Source: Verrucomicrobiia bacterium (GTDB lineage Bacteria; Verrucomicrobiota; Verrucomicrobiia; Limisphaerales; Fontisphaeraceae). Taken from it: 64,000 nucleotides of DNA. Both the position numbers and the translations under genes were made by a program. Shown here one piece after another: positions 7,441-16,616 of this stretch (the first letter of the stretch is position 1; each line of letters opens with the position of its first letter). The stretch lies in assembly GCA_026414565.1 (NCBI GenBank), contig JAOAIT010000018.1:248001-312000 (forward strand). The letters are read 5' to 3'. Below the pieces are notes generated by a model. That model made no database searches and was not told where the DNA came from. It saw only the letters and a program-made list of their open reading frames with translations.

Positions 7441-10400
7441 ATGCGAAACATACTCCCCGCAAGCCTGGTTTTGGCAGCCGCGTGTCTGACCTGCCCGGTG
7501 CCTGCGGCAGCGCCCGCCCCTGCCCTGCCCTCTTCGGTCTCAATTAAAAAGCTTTTTGCCCAGCCTCCGCGGGAGTACGCCAGTGCTCCCCTATGGGTCT
7601 GGAATGACCGGTTGACCGATGCCCAGATTCGGGAAACTCTGCGGGACCTGGCCGAACAAAACGTCAAGCAGGTTTTTGTTCACCCGCGCCCGGGCTTGAT
7701 GACGCCCTACCTCTCGTCAGAGTGGTTTCGCCTGTGGAAGGTGGCCTTGCAGGAGGCCAAGCGTCTGGACATGAACGTCTGGATTTATGACGAAAATTCA
7801 TACCCCAGCGGCTTTGCCGGGGGATGGGTTCCGGAATTGATGCCCGAGTCACGCGGCCGCGGCTTGGCGTTCAAGGAAGAAAATGCCCCGCCCCGGTGGA
7901 GCGACAACACCCTGGCGGTTTTTCTCATGGAGGGTAACACGGCCTCTGATGTCAGTTCCCGTGCTCTGCGTGGCGAGAATCTGCCCCCGGGCCAATACCT
8001 TGTGGCCACCATGCAACGCGCCAAGAATTCGCCCTGGCATGGTGACCGTTGCTATGTGGATTTGTTGTATCCGGGCGTGACCGAAAAATTTCTGGAAGTG
8101 ACCCTGGAGGCTTACCGTCGCGAGCTGGGCCAAGAGTTTGGCAAGCGCATTCCTGGCAGCTTCACCGACGAGCCCGAATTGACGCCGGCCGGCGGACTGC
8201 CCTGGACGGAGGACTTGCCCAAACAATTTCAGCAACGGTGGGGGTATAGTCTGCTGACGCAACTGGCTTCCCTTCATCGGCCGGTGGGAGATTGGCAGCG
8301 GGTGCGGCATAATTACTACCAGACTTTGCTCGATTTGTTCATCGAACGCTGGGCCAAACCTTACTACGAGTATTGCGAAAAACACGGCCTCGAGTTCACC
8401 GGTCATTACTGGGAGCACGAATGGCCCAATGCGCGTATGGTGCCCGATAACATGGCCATGGCCGCCTGGCAGCAACGCCCCGGCATCGACATTCTGATGA
8501 ATCAATATGCCGAACACACCCACGCCCAATTCGGCAATGTCCGCTCCTGCCGCGAGACTGCCAGTCTTGCCAACCAGTTGGGACGCGCGCGCACCTTGGT
8601 GGAACTATACGGGGCCGGTGGGTGGGACTTGCGCTTTGAAGACATGAAACGGATTGCCGATTGGCTGCAAGTGCTGGGCGTCAACACCATGGATGAACAC
8701 CTCTCCTACATCACCATTCGCGGCGCCCGCAAACGCGATCATCCCCAGTCCTTCAGCTACCATGAACCATGGTGGCAGGACTATCACGTTCATGCCACCT
8801 ACATGGCCCGCCTGTCCTGCGCCATGTCCCAAGGCCGTCAAATTAATCGCATTCTCGTCCTGGAACCCACGACCACGGCCTGGATGTGGCAGGGCGCCCC
8901 GCAACTCGGCGAGCTGGGCGGCAGCTTTTTCAACCTGTTAATGGCCCTCGAGCGTGCACAAATCGAATACGACCTTGGCTGCGAAGATGTGTTGCGCAAT
9001 CACGGCAAGGTGGAAAAAGCCCAGCTTATCGTGGGCCAGGCCCGGTACGACCGCGTGGTGCTGCCACGCCTTACCGCAAATCTCAACCGGGCCACCCTGC
9101 AATTATTGGGACAATACGCCGCCCAGGGCGGTGTTCTTCTGCATCTGGATGACCTCCCCACGCGGGTGGACGGACAGACCTCCGAGGCTGCCAAACAGGC
9201 CCTCCGCGGCGCTCAGGTGACGAAGATCTCCCAAGATGAACTGATCAGCTCGCTGCGCGATTTCATGGGCCAGCAGGGCTTTTCCATCAACCGTGCCCCC
9301 AACGATGCCGGCATTCTTTTCCATCACCGCCGGCAGCTTGCCGACGGCGAGTTGCTGCTGCTGGTCAATACCAGCGCCGAGGCTCCCAGCAGTGGCCTCA
9401 TCCAGTGCGATACCGCCCAGGGTGTGGAGGCCTGGAATCTATATACCGGCGCCGTGGAGCCTTACGCCTGCGAGCGGGAGGGCCAGGGCATCCGCATCCG
9501 CTACTCGCTGCCGCCGGTGGGCAGCTTGCTGCTTTACCTAAGCCCGCAACCGCTGCCCTCCCCTGCCCCGCCGCCTGCCACCCGCCAGCGCCTGGCTGCG
9601 GCAGGCCCCATGGACATTCAGCGGTTGGAGGCCAACGTTCTGACCCTGGATTTTGTGGATGTTGCCGCCGGCGGGGAGACGCGCACGAATGTTTATTTCT
9701 ACGCTGCCAACCAGTTCGCCTTCCAAAAAAACGGTATGCCACGCAATCCCTGGGACAGCGCCGTGCAGTTTAAGGACGAACTCATCCGGAAAACCTTCCC
9801 TGCCGAGAGTGGCTTCACGGTGACTTACCGGTTCTTTATCACCGGCGCCGTGCCTTCCGACTTGCGTTTTGTGGTGGAGCGTCCCGATCTCTATACCATG
9901 ACCTGCAACGGCCATCCCATCACCCCCATGAAAGGCAAATGGTGGCTGGACAAATCGTTTGGTGTACTGGATTTGCGACGCGTGGCGCAGGTGGGAGAAA
10001 ATGTGGTCTCCTGCACCGCCCGCCCCTTCCGCATCGAGCACGAAATTGAGGCCGCCTATGTTTTGGGAAGCTTCACCTTGCAGCCCACTGACAAGGGCTT
10101 TGTGATTGCCCCTGATGCACCGTTGGCCATCCGACCCGCCCTTGCCGAGCCGGTCCACAATATCAATCCTGATAATACGATGTGGTTGAGCGGCGGTGTC
10201 AGGTTTTCGCCCAACGTCCAAGACCGGCAGCCTTGGGTGGTTCTCGACCTCGGCGCAGCAAAAACGCTGGGGGAAATATGGATTTGGAATTACTGCGAAG
10301 GCCATGTACGGGACCTCACCGGACGCGGCGCGCGTGAAATTCGTCTGCAGGGCGGATTGAACTCACCCACGGAAACCCCTCTGGAATTGGGACGGCACAC

Positions 10401-11094
10401 CCTGCCCAAAGCGCAAGGGCCTGCGCGCGCACACAAAATCCGCCTCAGCTCACCATCTTTGCGCTATCTCAAGATTGAAATCCTGTCCAATTACCAAGGC
10501 GTAACCTACCCCTGCGGCGATGACTCTCCCGATCATGGCTTTGTGGGGCTGGCCGAAATCCAGTGCATGGATACCTCCGGCCAGAAAGTTTCCGGGGTGC
10601 GCGTCGTTGCTTGTTCCAGTGAATTGCCCCAGCATCAACGCCTGGCCCGCTACCTGGTGGATGGCTCGGGTCTGCAGGGCGCCAAGCCGGGTTGGAATGA
10701 ACAAGGGCATCCCTTTTACGCCCAAGGGGTGGCTTACCGCCAGACCTACGAGCTTGCCCAACCCGCCGGCCGCTATTTCGTCCGTCTGCCCGACTGGCTC
10801 GGCAGTGTGGCGCGGGTGAAAGTGAACGGCAAACCTGCCGGCCATATTTTCACCCCACCCTACGAATGTGACGTAAGCCGGCATCTAAAAAGCGGCCGCA
10901 ATACCCTTGAAGTAACCGTGGTGGGCACGCTAAAGAACACGTTGGGACCCCATCATAATGGCCCCACCTTGGGTAGTGCCTGGCCCGGCATGTTTCAACG
11001 CGGCCCCACGCAAGGACCGCCACCGGGCAATCAATACTTTACGGTGGGGTATGGGCTTTTTGCGCCTTTCGAGCTGGAGCAAATAAGGCCATAA
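7441..11094 (+). CDS. Secreted GH106-like alpha-L-rhamnosidase
   Basis: A protein of 1217 residues from the ATG at 7441, which begins a signal peptide (MRNILPASLVLAAACLTCPVPAAA); the in-frame ATG at 7354 would hide it. The catalytic half opens with APLWVWNDRLT, VFVHPRPGLMTPYLS and WIYDENSYPSGFAGGW, followed by SFTDEPEL and FTGHYWEHEW. These fit the GH106 alpha-L-rhamnosidase fold (PF17132 type), which removes terminal rhamnose from rhamnogalacturonan-like glycans. Near residues 900-1000 a discoidin/F5-8-like segment (PWVVLDLGAAKTLGEIWIWN) is visible. The end (RVKVNGKPAGHIFTPPYECD) is a GH2-like jelly-roll typical of the family. It is followed by a prolyl oligopeptidase gene 121 bp downstream. 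The family is fairly secure; the exact substrate is inferred. Confidence 0.8.
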   Translation: MRNILPASLVLAAACLTCPVPAAAPAPALPSSVSIKKLFAQPPREYASAPLWVWNDRLTDAQIRETLRDLAEQNVKQVFVHPRPGLMTPYLSSEWFRLWKVALQEAKRLDMNVWIYDENSYPSGFAGGWVPELMPESRGRGLAFKEENAPPRWSDNTLAVFLMEGNTASDVSSRALRGENLPPGQYLVATMQRAKNSPWHGDRCYVDLLYPGVTEKFLEVTLEAYRRELGQEFGKRIPGSFTDEPELTPAGGLPWTEDLPKQFQQRWGYSLLTQLASLHRPVGDWQRVRHNYYQTLLDLFIERWAKPYYEYCEKHGLEFTGHYWEHEWPNARMVPDNMAMAAWQQRPGIDILMNQYAEHTHAQFGNVRSCRETASLANQLGRARTLVELYGAGGWDLRFEDMKRIADWLQVLGVNTMDEHLSYITIRGARKRDHPQSFSYHEPWWQDYHVHATYMARLSCAMSQGRQINRILVLEPTTTAWMWQGAPQLGELGGSFFNLLMALERAQIEYDLGCEDVLRNHGKVEKAQLIVGQARYDRVVLPRLTANLNRATLQLLGQYAAQGGVLLHLDDLPTRVDGQTSEAAKQALRGAQVTKISQDELISSLRDFMGQQGFSINRAPNDAGILFHHRRQLADGELLLLVNTSAEAPSSGLIQCDTAQGVEAWNLYTGAVEPYACEREGQGIRIRYSLPPVGSLLLYLSPQPLPSPAPPPATRQRLAAAGPMDIQRLEANVLTLDFVDVAAGGETRTNVYFYAANQFAFQKNGMPRNPWDSAVQFKDELIRKTFPAESGFTVTYRFFITGAVPSDLRFVVERPDLYTMTCNGHPITPMKGKWWLDKSFGVLDLRRVAQVGENVVSCTARPFRIEHEIEAAYVLGSFTLQPTDKGFVIAPDAPLAIRPALAEPVHNINPDNTMWLSGGVRFSPNVQDRQPWVVLDLGAAKTLGEIWIWNYCEGHVRDLTGRGAREIRLQGGLNSPTETPLELGRHTLPKAQGPARAHKIRLSSPSLRYLKIEILSNYQGVTYPCGDDSPDHGFVGLAEIQCMDTSGQKVSGVRVVACSSELPQHQRLARYLVDGSGLQGAKPGWNEQGHPFYAQGVAYRQTYELAQPAGRYFVRLPDWLGSVARVKVNGKPAGHIFTPPYECDVSRHLKSGRNTLEVTVVGTLKNTLGPHHNGPTLGSAWPGMFQRGPTQGPPPGNQYFTVGYGLFAPFELEQIRP

Positions 11095-11215
11095 AGCTGT
11101 CCACGAAGGCTTAAATCCGCTCGCTTTTGCCTCCGACGGTCAAGACCATCGGGCGCAGCAGCCCGTGTTTTTATCTGGCTTGAAACCGCCAAACTTTGGA
11201 TAACACGGCAAGCTT

Positions 11216-13369
11216 ATGATGAATCTTGCTTTGCGATGGGGATCGGTAGTGGCACTGCTCAGCCTCGCCGGTTCTGCGCCTTTCTCTCTCATGGCTGTTT
11301 CCCCTTCAACTTTCACTTACCCGCCCACGCGTAAAATTGACCACTGGGATGAATACCACGGGCAGCGTATTGCCGACCCCTACCGCTGGCTCGAAGACCC
11401 CGACGCCCCGGAGACCCGCGCCTGGGTGGAAGCACAAAACCGGGTCACATTTGCGCATTTGGAATCCATTCCTGAGCGCGAAGCCATCCGAAGACGGCTG
11501 ACCGAGCTTTGGAATTATGAGCGATATGGCATTCCCGGCAAACAAGGGGACCTCTACTTTTTCAGCAAGAATGACGGACTGCAAAACCAGTCCGTGCTGT
11601 ACGTGACGACATCGCTGGAGGCCCCACCGCGCGTGTTGTTGGATCCGAATCGTCTATCCGCCGACGGTACCACGGCCCTCGCAGGTTCGGCCGTAAGCGA
11701 GGATGGTCGGTGGCTCGCTTATGGTTTATCGGGCGCCGGTTCAGACTGGCAGACGTGGAAAGTCCGGGATGTGCACACCGGCGAAGACCTGCCGGATGAA
11801 TTACAATGGATCAAGTTTTCCGGCGCAGCCTGGACGCATGATCATCAGGGCTTTTTCTACAGCCGATATGACGCCCCTCAGCCCGGGGCGCAATTCCAGG
11901 CCGTCAACCGGTTTCCCAAGGTGTTTTACCATCGTTTGCGCACCCCGCAGAGTGAAGATCGGCTCATCTACCATCGTCCGGACCAGCCCAACTGGGGTTT
12001 TTACAGCACCGTAACCGAAGACGGCCGCTATCTCATTCTCACCGTGACGCGCGGAACAGACACCAAAAATGGGGTTTTCTACCTCGATTTACAGGATCCA
12101 GCAGGAAAGGTGGTGGAACTGCTCAACGAGTTTGACGCCGATTATTCCTTCGTCGGCAATGACGGCCCCCTCTTTTGGTTTCGCACCGACTGGCAGGCCC
12201 CCCGGGGACGCGTGATCGCCATAGACATCCATCAGCCCGCCCGCTCCCAGTGGCGGGAGCTTATTCCGCAAACCAAAGACACCCTGCGCGGTGTTTCTGT
12301 GGTGGGCGAGCGCTTTATCGCCCACTACTTGCGCGATGCTCACTCCGCCGTTCGGATTCACCATTTGAACGGCCGATTGGACCGCGAATTGAAACTGCCC
12401 GGTCTGGGCAGTGTCTCCGGCTTTGGCGGCAAACGCAGTGACCACGAAACCTTCTTTGCGTTCACCAGTTACACCACCCCCGGCACCATTTACCGGTTGG
12501 ATTTAACGACGATGAAAACCACCGTTTGGCGGTCACCCCAGGTCAAGTTCAATCCCGCTGACTACGTTACCCGTCAAATCTTCTATCGCAGCAAGGACGG
12601 CACGCGGATTCCCATGTTCATTACTCACCGCAAAGGCCTTAGGCGCGACGGTCAGCGCCCTGTTTATCTCTACGGTTACGGCGGTTTCAACATCAGCCTC
12701 ACCCCCTCCTTCTCCGTCGCCAGTCTGGTATGGATGGAAATGGGCGGTGTCCTGGCCATTCCCAATTTGCGCGGCGGGGGTGAGTATGGGGAAGAATGGC
12801 ATCAGGCGGGCATGAAAAACCGGAAACAAAACGTCTTTGACGATTTCATTGCTGCCGCGGAATGGCTGATAAAGAACCGCTACACGCGGCCGGAGAAGCT
12901 CGCCATTGGGGGAGGCAGCAATGGCGGTTTGTTGGTGGGCGCGTGCATAACCCAACGCCCCGAGCTTTTTGGAGCGGCTCTGCCGGCTGTGGGGGTCATG
13001 GACATGCTTCGTTTCCACAAGTTCACCATCGGCTGGGCATGGACGGCGGAGTATGGCAACCCTGACCAGCCGGAAGATTTTCCCTACCTGCTGGCCTATT
13101 CGCCCCTCCATCAACTCAAGCCCGGCACCTGTTATCCGGCCACTCTGATTACTACGGCAGACCATGATGACCGGGTCGTGCCGGCGCACAGCTTCAAGTT
13201 TGCGGCCCGATTGCAGGAATGCCAGGCCGGGCCGGCCCCCGTGTTGATTCGCATTGAAACCCGGGCGGGGCACGGCGCCGGCAAGCCCACCACCAAGATG
13301 ATTGAAGAGGCCGCCGATCGCTGGGCCTTCCTGGTGCGCCATCTCAACTTTCGTCCGCGACTTCCTTAA
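11216..13369 (+). CDS. Prolyl oligopeptidase, S9A family
   Basis: A protein of 717 residues, typical of S9A enzymes (about 700) plus a signal peptide (about 1-28). The beta-propeller region starts with IADPYRWLEDPDAPETRAWVEAQN, split here as IADPYRWLEDPD and ETRAWVEAQN, the classic N-terminal signature. The catalytic serine is S568 in GGGSNGGLLVGA. The aspartate lies in the DHDDRVVP motif (649-656 region). The histidine is H686 in RAGHGAGKPT. It cuts short peptides after proline, and the signal sequence places it in the periplasm. It is followed after 18 bp by a POT peptide transporter, so the two look like a peptide-processing and uptake pair. The start is an ATGATG doublet; the second ATG (11219) is equally possible. 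Confidence 0.93.
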   Translation: MMNLALRWGSVVALLSLAGSAPFSLMAVSPSTFTYPPTRKIDHWDEYHGQRIADPYRWLEDPDAPETRAWVEAQNRVTFAHLESIPEREAIRRRLTELWNYERYGIPGKQGDLYFFSKNDGLQNQSVLYVTTSLEAPPRVLLDPNRLSADGTTALAGSAVSEDGRWLAYGLSGAGSDWQTWKVRDVHTGEDLPDELQWIKFSGAAWTHDHQGFFYSRYDAPQPGAQFQAVNRFPKVFYHRLRTPQSEDRLIYHRPDQPNWGFYSTVTEDGRYLILTVTRGTDTKNGVFYLDLQDPAGKVVELLNEFDADYSFVGNDGPLFWFRTDWQAPRGRVIAIDIHQPARSQWRELIPQTKDTLRGVSVVGERFIAHYLRDAHSAVRIHHLNGRLDRELKLPGLGSVSGFGGKRSDHETFFAFTSYTTPGTIYRLDLTTMKTTVWRSPQVKFNPADYVTRQIFYRSKDGTRIPMFITHRKGLRRDGQRPVYLYGYGGFNISLTPSFSVASLVWMEMGGVLAIPNLRGGGEYGEEWHQAGMKNRKQNVFDDFIAAAEWLIKNRYTRPEKLAIGGGSNGGLLVGACITQRPELFGAALPAVGVMDMLRFHKFTIGWAWTAEYGNPDQPEDFPYLLAYSPLHQLKPGTCYPATLITTADHDDRVVPAHSFKFAARLQECQAGPAPVLIRIETRAGHGAGKPTTKMIEEAADRWAFLVRHLNFRPRLP

Positions 13370-13387
13370 TCCGCGCCCAGTCTCGCC

Positions 13388-14740
13388 ATGTCAGCCTCAT
13401 CTTATCCCACCAAACCCGTGGAAACCTCGGGGATGCCACCGGGCATCCCTTACATCATCGGGAATGAAGCGGCCGAGCGTTTCAGCTTTTATGGCATGCG
13501 CACCATTTTGGTGGTGTTCATGACCCAGTACCTGATGAATGCTCAAGGCCAACTGGCCCCCATGCCCGAGGCTGAAGCGCGCGCCTGGTTTCACACGTTT
13601 GTCTCCGCGGTTTATTTCCTGCCACTGCTGGGAGCCATCATCTCCGACGCGCTTCTGGGCAAGTATCGCACCATCTTTTATCTCTCCATTGTGTACTGCT
13701 TCGGGCATCTGGCGCTGGCCATTGATGATACCCGGCTGGGCCTTGCCATCGGGTTGACTTTGATCGCCGTGGGTTCAGGCGGCATCAAGCCCTGCGTCTC
13801 GGCCAACGTCGGAGATCAATTTGGCCGGGCCAATCAACACCTGCTGCCGCGCGTCTTCGGGTGGTTTTATTTCTCCATCAATTTTGGCTCGTTCTTTTCC
13901 ACGCTGCTCACTCCCTGGTTGCTGAAGCATCATGGTCCGGCGTGGGCCTTTGGTGTGCCGGGCATTTTCATGTTCCTGGCCACGCTCATTTTCTGGATGG
14001 GCCGTAACAAATTTGTACGTGTCCCGCCGGCAGGCATGCAGTTTGTCAAAGACCTCTTCAGCTTGAACAACCTGAAAATCATTGGCCGGCTGGTGCCCAT
14101 TTACCTATGTGTGGCCATGTTTTGGGCCTTGTGGGACCAGACCAGCTCGGCGTGGGTGTTACAGGCCGAGAAAATGAATCGCCAGATGTTCGGGTATGAA
14201 ATCCTCTCGTCGCAAGTCCAGGCCATCAATCCCCTGCTGATTCTGGTTTTGATCCCCTTCTGTTCCTACGTTTTGTACCCGTTCATTGACCGGTTTTGGA
14301 AGCTTACCCCGCTGCGCAAAATTGGTCTGGGCTTTTTCCTCACCATTCCGTCGTTTTTATTGACGGCGTGGGTGGAATCACAGATCCAGGCCGGGCATCA
14401 ACCCCACATTTCGTGGCAATTCCTTGCTTTCGTCATCATCAGTCTGGCGGAGGTCATGGTTTCCATCACCTGTTTGGAGTTTTCCTACACCCAAGCGCCC
14501 GTCACCTTGAAATCCCTCGTCATGTCGGTGTATCTGCTCTCCATCTCATTGGGCAACGCTTTCACTGCCGGCATCAACCACTTCATTCAAAATCCTGACG
14601 GCTCCAGCAAACTGGCGGGCACTGACTATTACCTGTTTTTTACTGTCCTCATGGCCGTGACAGCGGTGGTTTATGTCTTTATTGCCCGGTGGTACAAGGA
14701 ACAACCGGTGCATCTGGCCACCGAGGCCGCGGCAAAATAA
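13388..14740 (+). CDS. POT/PTR family proton-coupled oligopeptide transporter
   Basis: A 450-residue major facilitator protein with about 12 hydrophobic segments. The family signature [13 protein letters not shown] (about 25-37) corresponds to the ExxERFxYG motif on helix 1, which couples proton and peptide binding. [18 protein letters not shown] and [12 protein letters not shown] match the two PTR2 signatures. It should import di- and tripeptides into the cytoplasm with protons. Its position right after a secreted prolyl oligopeptidase suggests it takes up that enzyme's products. The length is slightly short for the family (450-500). The last bases overlap the T-tract side of the opposing ilvC terminator. 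Confidence 0.92.
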   Translation: MSASSYPTKPVETSGMPPGIPYIIGNEAAERFSFYGMRTILVVFMTQYLMNAQGQLAPMPEAEARAWFHTFVSAVYFLPLLGAIISDALLGKYRTIFYLSIVYCFGHLALAIDDTRLGLAIGLTLIAVGSGGIKPCVSANVGDQFGRANQHLLPRVFGWFYFSINFGSFFSTLLTPWLLKHHGPAWAFGVPGIFMFLATLIFWMGRNKFVRVPPAGMQFVKDLFSLNNLKIIGRLVPIYLCVAMFWALWDQTSSAWVLQAEKMNRQMFGYEILSSQVQAINPLLILVLIPFCSYVLYPFIDRFWKLTPLRKIGLGFFLTIPSFLLTAWVESQIQAGHQPHISWQFLAFVIISLAEVMVSITCLEFSYTQAPVTLKSLVMSVYLLSISLGNAFTAGINHFIQNPDGSSKLAGTDYYLFFTVLMAVTAVVYVFIARWYKEQPVHLATEAAAK

Positions 14741-14767
14741 AAACCGGGAAGAGTTTCCCCTTCCCGG
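14734..14767 (-). terminator. Rho-independent terminator of ilvC
   Basis: An 8-bp perfect stem (14744-14751 with 14760-14767; arms CCGGGAAG and CTTCCCGG) with an 8-nt loop. On the minus strand it is followed by TTTTTATTTT. It lies 24 bp after the ilvC stop. The T-run overlaps the stop codon of the converging peptide-transporter gene; in the plus direction no T-run follows. Confidence 0.8.
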
Positions 14768-14791
14768 CTGGCAAAACCTTGCCTTGGATGG

Positions 14792-15892
14792 TTAGTTGGA
14801 GGCGCGGCCCGCCACCCCTTTGGTGCCCTTGGTGATGGCTTTGGCCGGCTCCTTGGGCCGCAGGGCGCGCACCGCCGCGCCTGCCCGCCACATCTCGGAA
14901 TCGCGAATCTCGTTCAACTCCTTCTGGAGCTGCTCCTGGTAATTCGGCGCGCCGCAGGCCTTGAGCACCCGCTTGCATTCCTCACCGCTCTTGACCCGCT
15001 TGTACAGCTCCTTGAACACCGGCATGACAGCCTTCTTGAACTTGGGCTTCCAGTCCAGGGCCCCCCGCTGAGCCGTGGCCGAGCAGTTGGCGTACATCCA
15101 GTCCATGCCATTTTCGTCCACCAGGCGAATGAGGCTTTGGGTTAATTCCTCCACCGTCTCATTAAAGGCCTCGCTCGGCGTGTGGCCGTTGGCGCGCAAC
15201 ACATCGTATTGGGCCTCCATGATGCCGGCCAGCGCCCCCATCAGAACCCCGCGCTCGCCGGTAAGATCGCTGAACACTTCATGCTCAAACGTGGTGGGGA
15301 AAAGGTATCCTGAACCGATGCCAATGCCCACGGCCAGGCAGCGCTCTTCGGCGCGGCCGGTGTAATCCTGCTCAACGGCGTAGCTAGAATTGATGCCGGC
15401 GCCGGAGAGGAAGTTGCGGCGCACCGAGGTGCCCGAGCCTTTGGGCGCCACCATGATGACGTCCACGTTGGGCGGCGGAATCACGCCCGTCAGCTTTTTG
15501 TAGGCGATGCTGAACCCGTGGCTGAAATACAAGGCATCACCGTCCTTCAAATGCTTTTTCACCGTCGGCCAGATGGCCCGCTGCGCCGCATCGGAAACAA
15601 GCATCTGAATGATGGTCCCACGCTGCACGGCCTCCTCGATGTCGAACAAGGTTTTGCCCGGCACCCAGCCATCCTTCACGGCGCGGTCCCAATCCTTTTT
15701 GAATTGCCGGGCCTGGCCCACAATGACGTTGAAGCCATTGTCCCGGAGATTCAACCCCTGCGCGGGCCCTTGCACGCCGTAACCAATAATGGCAATGGTT
15801 TCGTTCTTCAGAACTTTACGCGCCTTGGCGATCGGAAATTCCTTCCGCGTCACCACTTTTTCTTTTGTGCCGCCAAAATCAATAATGGCCAT
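14792..15892 (-). CDS. ilvC: Ketol-acid reductoisomerase, yeast-like form
   Basis: Acetohydroxy acid isomeroreductase, the second common step of valine, leucine and isoleucine synthesis. It has 366 residues from the ATG at 15892 (MAIIDFGGTKEKV); a 41-residue upstream in-frame extension is leader sequence. The Rossmann motif is GYGVQGPAQG (37-46). The C-terminal knotted domain has GINSSYAVEQDYTG, FEHEVFSDLTGERG and HTPSEAFNETVEELTQS with the Mg-binding acidic residues. ALDWKPKFKKAVMPVFKELY and RDSEMWRAGAAVRALRPKE continue the pattern I recall from yeast Ilv5 rather than from E. coli IlvC (about 490 aa, duplicated domain) or the common 330-aa bacterial class I enzyme. No ilvB, ilvN or leu genes flank it. 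It has its own terminator and a structured leader. Confidence 0.95.
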   Translation of the reverse strand: MAIIDFGGTKEKVVTRKEFPIAKARKVLKNETIAIIGYGVQGPAQGLNLRDNGFNVIVGQARQFKKDWDRAVKDGWVPGKTLFDIEEAVQRGTIIQMLVSDAAQRAIWPTVKKHLKDGDALYFSHGFSIAYKKLTGVIPPPNVDVIMVAPKGSGTSVRRNFLSGAGINSSYAVEQDYTGRAEERCLAVGIGIGSGYLFPTTFEHEVFSDLTGERGVLMGALAGIMEAQYDVLRANGHTPSEAFNETVEELTQSLIRLVDENGMDWMYANCSATAQRGALDWKPKFKKAVMPVFKELYKRVKSGEECKRVLKACGAPNYQEQLQKELNEIRDSEMWRAGAAVRALRPKEPAKAITKGTKGVAGRASN

Positions 15893-16117
15893 GTTTGTTA
15901 CTCGTTTGAGCGGGCCGTCAAACGCCCGCCAGATTAATTGTTGTGTTTTACAAGTTGACTCTCCAGCACTGTGCCAGGATCGCCATCCCTTCAGCCACAG
16001 GACTGTACCAGCCAACGTGCGGGTAATCCTACCCGCTGGCGTCCTTTCGTCAAATGTAATTCCTCCGCCTCCGGGGCTCCCGGGGTAATCTAGTGGCGCA
16101 CACCCGGCAACGGCTCC
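15893..16117 (-). promoter_or_regulatory. Structured leader region upstream of ilvC
   Basis: A 225-bp stretch between the lipoprotein stop and the ilvC start. It contains a GC hairpin 17-37 nt before the ilvC ATG (arms GCGGGC 15910-15915 and GCCCGC 15924-15929). Further upstream is a compound stem around 16016-16042, where CGGGTA and TACCCG lie inside CCAGC and GCTGG arms. It also holds the promoter. I see no T-box consensus and no run of branched-chain codons, so the mechanism is open. Confidence 0.4.
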
Positions 16118-16477
16118 TTATTTCTTAGGCAAATCTTGAAGTGTTTTAGTGGCTTCGCCCGCCGCCTTTTCCACCGATTTGGTCGCCCCCTCCGCAATGA
16201 GCTTTTGCAAGGCCTCGATGGTATCCTTGATGGCCTGTTTTTGCGCCTCGGTCAGCTTGGCTTTGGCATGAGTCTTCTGCAACTGAGTCAAGGCACCCGC
16301 CAGATCCTCCGCCTTGATGGCCTGGATGGCTTTCTCAATTTCTGACTTCACCGACGCCTCGGCTGAACTGAAGGCCGATTCCAGCTTGGACGTATCCACC
16401 TTCGACTTGCTGCCACAGCCCACCATGCCGCAGAGAGCCGCCACCAAGATTGCAATAGCTATGATTGTTGGTTTCAT
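16118..16477 (-). CDS. Small alpha-helical lipoprotein
   Basis: A 119-residue protein from the ATG at 16477. Residues 1-20 form a lipoprotein signal (MKPTIIAIAILVAALCGMVGC) with lipobox MVGC. The rest is A-, K- and E-rich amphipathic helix (AFSSAEASVKSEIEKAIQAI, KLTEAQKQAIKDTIEALQKL) without a catalytic motif. It resembles short lipoproteins common in Verrucomicrobia whose function is unknown. It is divergent from the GH28-like gene, with 139 bp between the starts. Confidence 0.75.
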   Translation of the reverse strand: MKPTIIAIAILVAALCGMVGCGSKSKVDTSKLESAFSSAEASVKSEIEKAIQAIKAEDLAGALTQLQKTHAKAKLTEAQKQAIKDTIEALQKLIAEGATKSVEKAAGEATKTLQDLPKK

Positions 16478-16616
16478 AATATGTACCGGCCACTTTACGC
16501 CGAACCTGTCAGATGTCAACCGACAGCAGTGTTCTCCGTCGTCTGGCCGGGCGGAGGTGTTTCTCTCCCAACAATTGCCATTGCATTATTTGTCCGCCTT
16601 TGTCAGCTTCACGGCG

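Noticed and set aside
15893-16015. 41-residue N-terminal extension or leader peptide of ilvC
   Set aside because: The extension has no family similarity and no run of branched-chain codons; ATG 15892 matches the expected protein start.
15893-16117. T-box riboswitch in the ilvC leader
   Set aside because: The AGGGTGGNACCGCG-type T-box sequence is missing, although hairpins are present.
16314-16616. Upstream in-frame extension of the GH28-like gene
   Set aside because: It runs antisense to the lipoprotein gene and would bury the signal peptide starting at 16617.
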